Below are positions 9,843-13,240 of a DNA stretch of 13,240 bases, piece after piece (the stretch's first letter is position 1; the number at the start of each line of letters is the position of its first letter). The stretch is from Lunasporangiospora selenospora (lineage: Eukaryota; Mortierellomycota; Mortierellomycetes; Mortierellales; Mortierellaceae): contig JAABOA010000586.1 of the NCBI GenBank assembly GCA_015680635.1, positions 1-13,240 of the forward strand, written 5' to 3'. Under the pieces are notes generated by a model that was not told the DNA's origin, searched no databases, and worked only from the letters and a program-made list of their open reading frames with translations. Both the position numbers and the translations under genes were made by a program.

Positions 9843-9848
9843 AATAAA
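9843..9848 (+). terminator. Poly(A) signal AATAAA of the AGFG gene
   Basis: AATAAA occurs in GAAATAAAAAC about 115 nt after the TAA stop at 9726-9728, downstream of a T-rich 3' UTR. Position and context fit cleavage near 9860-9880. Use is inferred. Confidence 0.6.
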
Positions 9849-9900
9849 AACAATTTAAATAATGTTGACTAAAGGCAATCGTCCAAAGGTGATCCCCGAT

Positions 9901-9920
9901 CTCTCTCTCTCTCTCTCTCT
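9901..9920. repeat. (CT)10 microsatellite
   Basis: Ten exact CT units lie in the gap between the AGFG poly(A) signal and the oppositely oriented transcript to its right. It is a simple sequence repeat. Confidence 0.9.
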
Positions 9921-9982
9921 TAAATACGATCATGAACAATAATGAACATTCTCAGAGTGGCAAGGATTTCTTTTCTAATTTT

Positions 9983-10994
9983 TTTATTATTTATTTCTTG
10001 ATATTTTTTTTTTCTATTATCGCTTGACACATTTGGATATTGCCTTGGATTCACTCTACAAAAAGACAAACACATAGTCGACAAGTTAGTGACCGAGTCA
10101 TATCTTTTGTTTTTGTTTTTTTGGTTGACAAAAGGGAATGAGGAGGAGAGAGAGTAAAAAAAAAAGAAATGTGTGGAATAGTGAAGGGCTCATAGATCTT
10201 GGTGATAATGTCGGTCCGCATAGCAATAAAGCTCTCAGTCAAGCGAAAATTTTTTTAATCATTGCTTCCGTCTCCCAATCACATTTCTTTTTTTTTGTTT
10301 TTTTTTGTTTCTCTCATTGTTGTGGTGCTCAAAAAGGGCGTGTTTATGGATTAAGGGAGAAGAGTAACTTACCACCTCGAGAAGAATTGATCCTTGAACA
10401 AAAACTTGTTGAAAAAAAATGTGTCGACTTTTTGCTATTAAAAAAAATATATACTGTTTTACAAAATGGAGAAAGAATGCCATCACATGGTTATTATCTC
10501 TCGTCATTTGGAAATATGCGTGAGGAAGGGCTTGGAGTAATAGAAAAGGAGAAAAAAGGCTTCAGCCAGAAAGGGGTTTCATAAAGCACAAGACCGCTAA
10601 ACGGAACCCGGCAAGGTCCCACGGCAACATGGCCCATATCAAACGCAAATTACTATTGACCATCATCAGCCTTTTTTTTTTTTTGTATATGGGAGGGCAA
10701 AAAAAAAATCCAAAAAGGAAGAAAAAAAAAAATGGTGTTTGGCTGAAGGGATAGGAGCGTGTGAAAAAAAAAAAAGAAAAAAAGGTAGAGACTGTGGCAG
10801 GTTGAAAGATGAAAGGAATGTCGCGTTGTTGGAGAAAAGAGAATCCAAACAAAACGCGTGTAAGGGGTCAAAGGTGGAAGAAAGACTTACCAGTTAGGAG
10901 TGTGGATGTGGATGTGTGTGGATGTGTGTGAAGAGGAGAGTGAGAAGGCGAGAAGGAAGAAAAGAGGTAAACATGGACGAGACTGGGTTTTATA
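9983..10994 (-). ncRNA. Candidate spliced non-coding transcript (possible snoRNA host)
   Basis: Reading the minus strand: TATAAAA at 10994-10988; exon 1 from about 10960 to 10891; donor GTAAGT (10890-10885) after CTAACTG; possible acceptor TTTAATAG at 10435 (or ACAG at 10454); exon 2 about 10434-10373; donor GTAAGT (10372-10367); branch point CACTAAC (10091-10085), about 30 nt before acceptor TTTTTGTAG at 10056; last exon from 10055; AATAAA twice at 9995-9990 and 9988-9983. No long frame survives splicing, so it is probably non-coding. A snoRNA-like element lies in intron 1. The individual motifs are seen directly; their assembly into one transcript is an inference, and the AT-rich context makes some chance matches likely. 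A very short peptide gene is the alternative. Confidence 0.4.
10552..10677 (-). ncRNA. Candidate box C/D snoRNA in intron 1 of the minus-strand transcript
   Basis: On the minus strand a box C core TGATGA (10668-10663) and a box D CTGA (10565-10562) lie 97 nt apart. They are flanked by a 9-bp terminal stem, AAAAAAGGC (10677-10669) with GCCTTTTTT (10560-10552), leaving one unpaired A after box D. The base before TGATGA is C where consensus has a purine. The inner segment is GC-balanced while its surroundings are A/T homopolymers, as expected for an RNA gene set in an intron. Intronic box C/D snoRNAs guide rRNA 2'-O-methylation with fibrillarin. The 15 nt before box D would be the guide, but I could not name its target. 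No family was recognised. Part of the stem is A/T run, which weakens the evidence. Confidence 0.45.
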
Positions 10995-11229
10995 GGAACA
11001 CTGCAAAGGAAAATTTTTTTTGCATCACACACAAACAAATTTTTCATGGGTGGGGCGTGACTTAAGGGTGAGAGTGATAGACAATCCTCGCGTGCGTGCG
11101 AGAACTGCAGTTGAAAGAATGTGCAAATAATGATATATTACCGCTATTTTTTTTGCTAATGTACATTGTTGATATCGCAATCCCCTTCACTCTTCACACT
11201 CTTCTTTCTTTCATGTCGTCTCTAGCTCA

Positions 11230-13240
11230 CTACGCCAACATCTTGCCCTCGGTTGACCGGTTGGATTCGTACCCAGGTCCCGAATACTGCTCCAACTTTT
11301 CCTGGCTACCCATTTCAGTGTGTGCAAACAATGGCGACTTGGGTCTCGGACCCAACCCCATCCCCGTCTTGAGCATCGACACAATCGCCATCTCCTCCTC
11401 CATCCGCTTGGCTTCCTCCTTGATCGCCGTCAGATAAGGATCTTCTCGATCCACAGCCTTGACAATCAGATCCGGAAAGTTTTGCTCAAAGAGCTTCTTG
11501 ACCTGGTACAGATTCTCCTTCTTGGGTCCATACGTACCCGAATTGTTGTCAATCAACAGCGTCCACTGTGGTCGCCTCTCTGGCTGACCTTCATTCTCGC
11601 CAGCGCTTTCGTTATCACTTCCATCGTCACCACAGCCAATGCAATCCTCGACAAAGAGTCGGAACTCGCCTGAATACATGACTTCCGGGGCCCTGTTGGC
11701 ATGCATGGCATGCTTGGACATGAAATCCTGGAAGAAGGCTGCCCCGGTCTCTGAAAAATACAATCCCCGCGGCACAATCGAATACGTAAACACCACCGTC
11801 CTCAGATCATGAAGCGTCCGGATCTTGCCCGGAGCCGAAGGTTCTGGGACCTCGATTGGGGAAGTACTGCCATTTTCAATGTATCCTTCTCCATACTGTT
11901 GTTGCTGCTGATTAGAGGTGGGCTGTTGAATACTGGATCGTCGACTCCTGCCTCCGCTCGAGAAGAGTGGGCTTAATTGGCCCTGTTGTCTCTGTCTCAT
12001 CTTGCGCCATTGAGAAAGACGAGCTCGATGAACCAATTCCGCAAACTGGGCCCCTGTCTCGAGGGCCCCATACTCGGTATTCCGTCCATGTCGATACAAA
12101 TACGAGTGCTGTGAGTGCAATGCGTTCCGGATGTTGAGGCCCTCGAGGCTGTCGGCAAAGATGCGTCTCGCGGCGTCGTAATCCCGATTGTAGGGTTGAT
12201 AGAACCGGGGGTCGCTGCCAAAGATCTCTTGGAGATGGTACAATCGGACTCTGTAGGTGTAGAATTCGTTCTTGCGGTCTCGGGTCAGGACCCCGGCCGC
12301 ATAACTTGTGTGGCGAGAGTAACGTGCAGGGCCGGAGGATGTCGGTCCACTGGATGGGTCACATGAACTCTGACGAGCTGTGATCTACATCATCCAGAAA
12401 AAGAATAAATAAATGAACAAAGAGAGTGAGCTGGACATGTGCTTTCTTGAAAGGAAAAATAAATAAACAACAGCGAACGGACGGGTACATTGCCCTTGCT
12501 ACCAACACACCCCTATCATCATACATCATAATGCATTATTCATTTTTACACGTTACCTCGATAATAACCTGACCCTGTTTCCGACTGGCAGACCGGTACA
12601 CATCCAACGAATGCTCGGGTGGGCTTCCCTGAAGCTTCTGACCAAGGATCATGCTGGCGACACCAAGATCTGTATCGACCATCATCTTGTTCTTGTCCTT
12701 GACGAGAATGACGAGTTCGGACCGCTCAGGCACGTTCTGGAGATTCCAGACTGCATCCCAGGTAGGGTTCAACGTGGCCCACTGCACACCAGTACTGTTA
12801 TTATTATTATTTTAGATGAGAGAAGGAAGCGACAAACGGAAGAAACAAAGAACGGCGTGGGCTGATTAGTGCAAGTGCAGTGAGACACGAGACAAGGAGA
12901 GGGAGGGACGGAGGGAGAGCGAAAAGAAAAAGATTTTCTTCCTTGTGGACAACTTACACGAACGACGGCAAAGAGTCGTCATATTTCCTGTTGTTCAGCG
13001 AGGAGCTGTTGTTGTTGGTGGTGGTGGGTGGGCAAAGATACACCTCGAGGAATGGGTCTGAGCTCAGGAGATCGCCACGGGCAAGGCCCTAGAATGTTGT
13101 TGTGTAGTGCAAAAGAGTCGACCGCATTCTCTCTGGTTAGTGGCAGAAGAAAGTGCTTTGCCCGGTTTGTGTTACCACATCGCATCATCATCGTCGTGTG
13201 TGCTTTGGGAGAGTGGGGGTGACCCTTTTTTTTTTACCTT
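11230..13240 (-). CDS. C2-domain protein of unknown function (5' end outside window)
   Basis: Exons in transcript order: beyond 13240 to 13238, 12958-13088, 12557-12794, 11230-12384 (TAG stop at 11230-11232). All junctions are GT-AG and in phase, giving 507 residues within the window. The first about 125 form a C2 domain: LARGDLLSSDPFLEVYL, then TGVQWATLNPTWDAVWNL, LVILVKDKNKMMVDTDLG, and GQVIIEITARQ. Acidic residues at the Ca2+ loop positions (SDPF, VKD, VDTD) are mostly kept, with Asn at one usual Asp, so Ca2+-dependent lipid binding is plausible. A Ser-rich linker follows. The C-terminal part (TVVFTYSIVPRGLYFSETG, WTLLIDNNSGTYGPKKENLY, LIVKAVDREDPYLTAIKEEA) looks conserved and folded, ending in a Glu/Lys-rich helix, but I know no name for it. 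The role is probably membrane-associated; the pathway is unknown. Copines also combine C2 with a second domain, but their VWA pattern is not evident. Confidence 0.8.

Larger units (their letters stand above)
9729..11229. other. AT-rich gap between the convergent coding genes
   Basis: This stretch holds the AGFG 3' UTR, the candidate minus-strand non-coding transcript, and the 3' UTR of the C2 gene (about 11000-11229). Long A and T homopolymers are frequent, and a GATGTGTGTG unit repeats at 10911-10930. I found no exact AATAAA for the C2 gene on the minus strand in 10995-11229; an AATATA variant is near 11132. A 148-codon plus-strand open frame at 10138-10584 is judged non-coding. Confidence 0.6.

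Noticed and set aside
10051-10242. Minus-strand fragment TESFIAMRTDIITKIYEP as a possible exon
   Set aside because: No usable GT or GC donor follows it before the CACTAAC branch point, and the flanking frame turns into a Phe/Thr/Lys low-complexity run. It falls inside the predicted intron 10056-10372.
10056-10372. A second snoRNA in the other intron of the minus-strand transcript
   Set aside because: CTGA and ATGATTA-like boxes occur, but no flanking stem meets both boxes, and no H/ACA double hairpin with a correctly placed ACA was found by eye.
10138-10584. Plus-strand 148-codon open frame with a protein-like middle (REELILEQKLVEKKCVDF)
   Set aside because: It runs through T and A homopolymers (long Phe and Lys runs), has no recognised family, and lies opposite the spliced minus-strand signals and the snoRNA-like element.
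11096-11437. Plus-strand frame antisense to the C2 gene's 3' end
   Set aside because: It is a shadow of the minus-strand exon 11230-12384, which has splice-supported continuity and a recognisable domain.

Overview
The window looks like nuclear DNA from a filamentous, probably early-diverging (Mucoromycota/Mortierella-like) fungus. The evidence is intron-dense protein genes, mostly short GT-AG introns with some longer ones, Asn/Gln/Ser/Gly-rich low-complexity tails, AATAAA-type poly(A) signals, and many GA/CT microsatellites in introns and leaders. The lineage is an inference from style; no marker sequence settles it. I see no bacterial operon, CRISPR array, insertion sequence or viral gene.

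Layout. (1) 1-620: left flank and 3' end of the first gene, with a minus-strand AATAAA at 462-467. (2) 621-5005, minus: a 13-exon SCYL2-type (SCY1-like) pseudokinase, about 952 aa, with kinase-like domain, HEAT-like repeats, a short coiled coil and an FG/NPF/DPF tail. (3) 5006-5455: a compact divergent promoter whose strand composition flips from GA-rich to CT-rich about two abutting 11-bp palindromes at 5215-5236. (4) 5456-9728, plus: an AGFG-type Arf-GAP protein with a zinc finger encoded across four small exons, a GC-AG intron, a 968-bp intron, and a long tail carrying five DPF and three NPF motifs. Its reading frame changes once near 8.7 kb without a convincing intron. (5) 9729-11229: between convergent coding genes, an AT-rich stretch with signals for a spliced, apparently non-coding minus-strand transcript (TATA, two GTAAGT donors, a CACTAAC branch point, AATAAA). 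Its first intron contains a box C/D snoRNA-like element. (6) 11230 to the right edge, minus: most of a C2-domain protein with an uncharacterised conserved C-terminal region; its 5' exon(s) lie outside the window.

How they fit together. SCYL2 and AGFG proteins are both known in clathrin-linked membrane traffic in animals, and here both carry DPF/NPF peptides of the kind bound by AP-2 appendages and EH domains. Their head-to-head arrangement over a 450-bp spacer suggests co-expression, which is an inference. The C2 protein is plausibly membrane- or Ca2+-associated, but nothing in the sequence ties it to the other two.

The most novel candidates are the snoRNA-like element with its host transcript, the unresolved frame change in the AGFG gene, and the paired palindromes at the divergent promoter.
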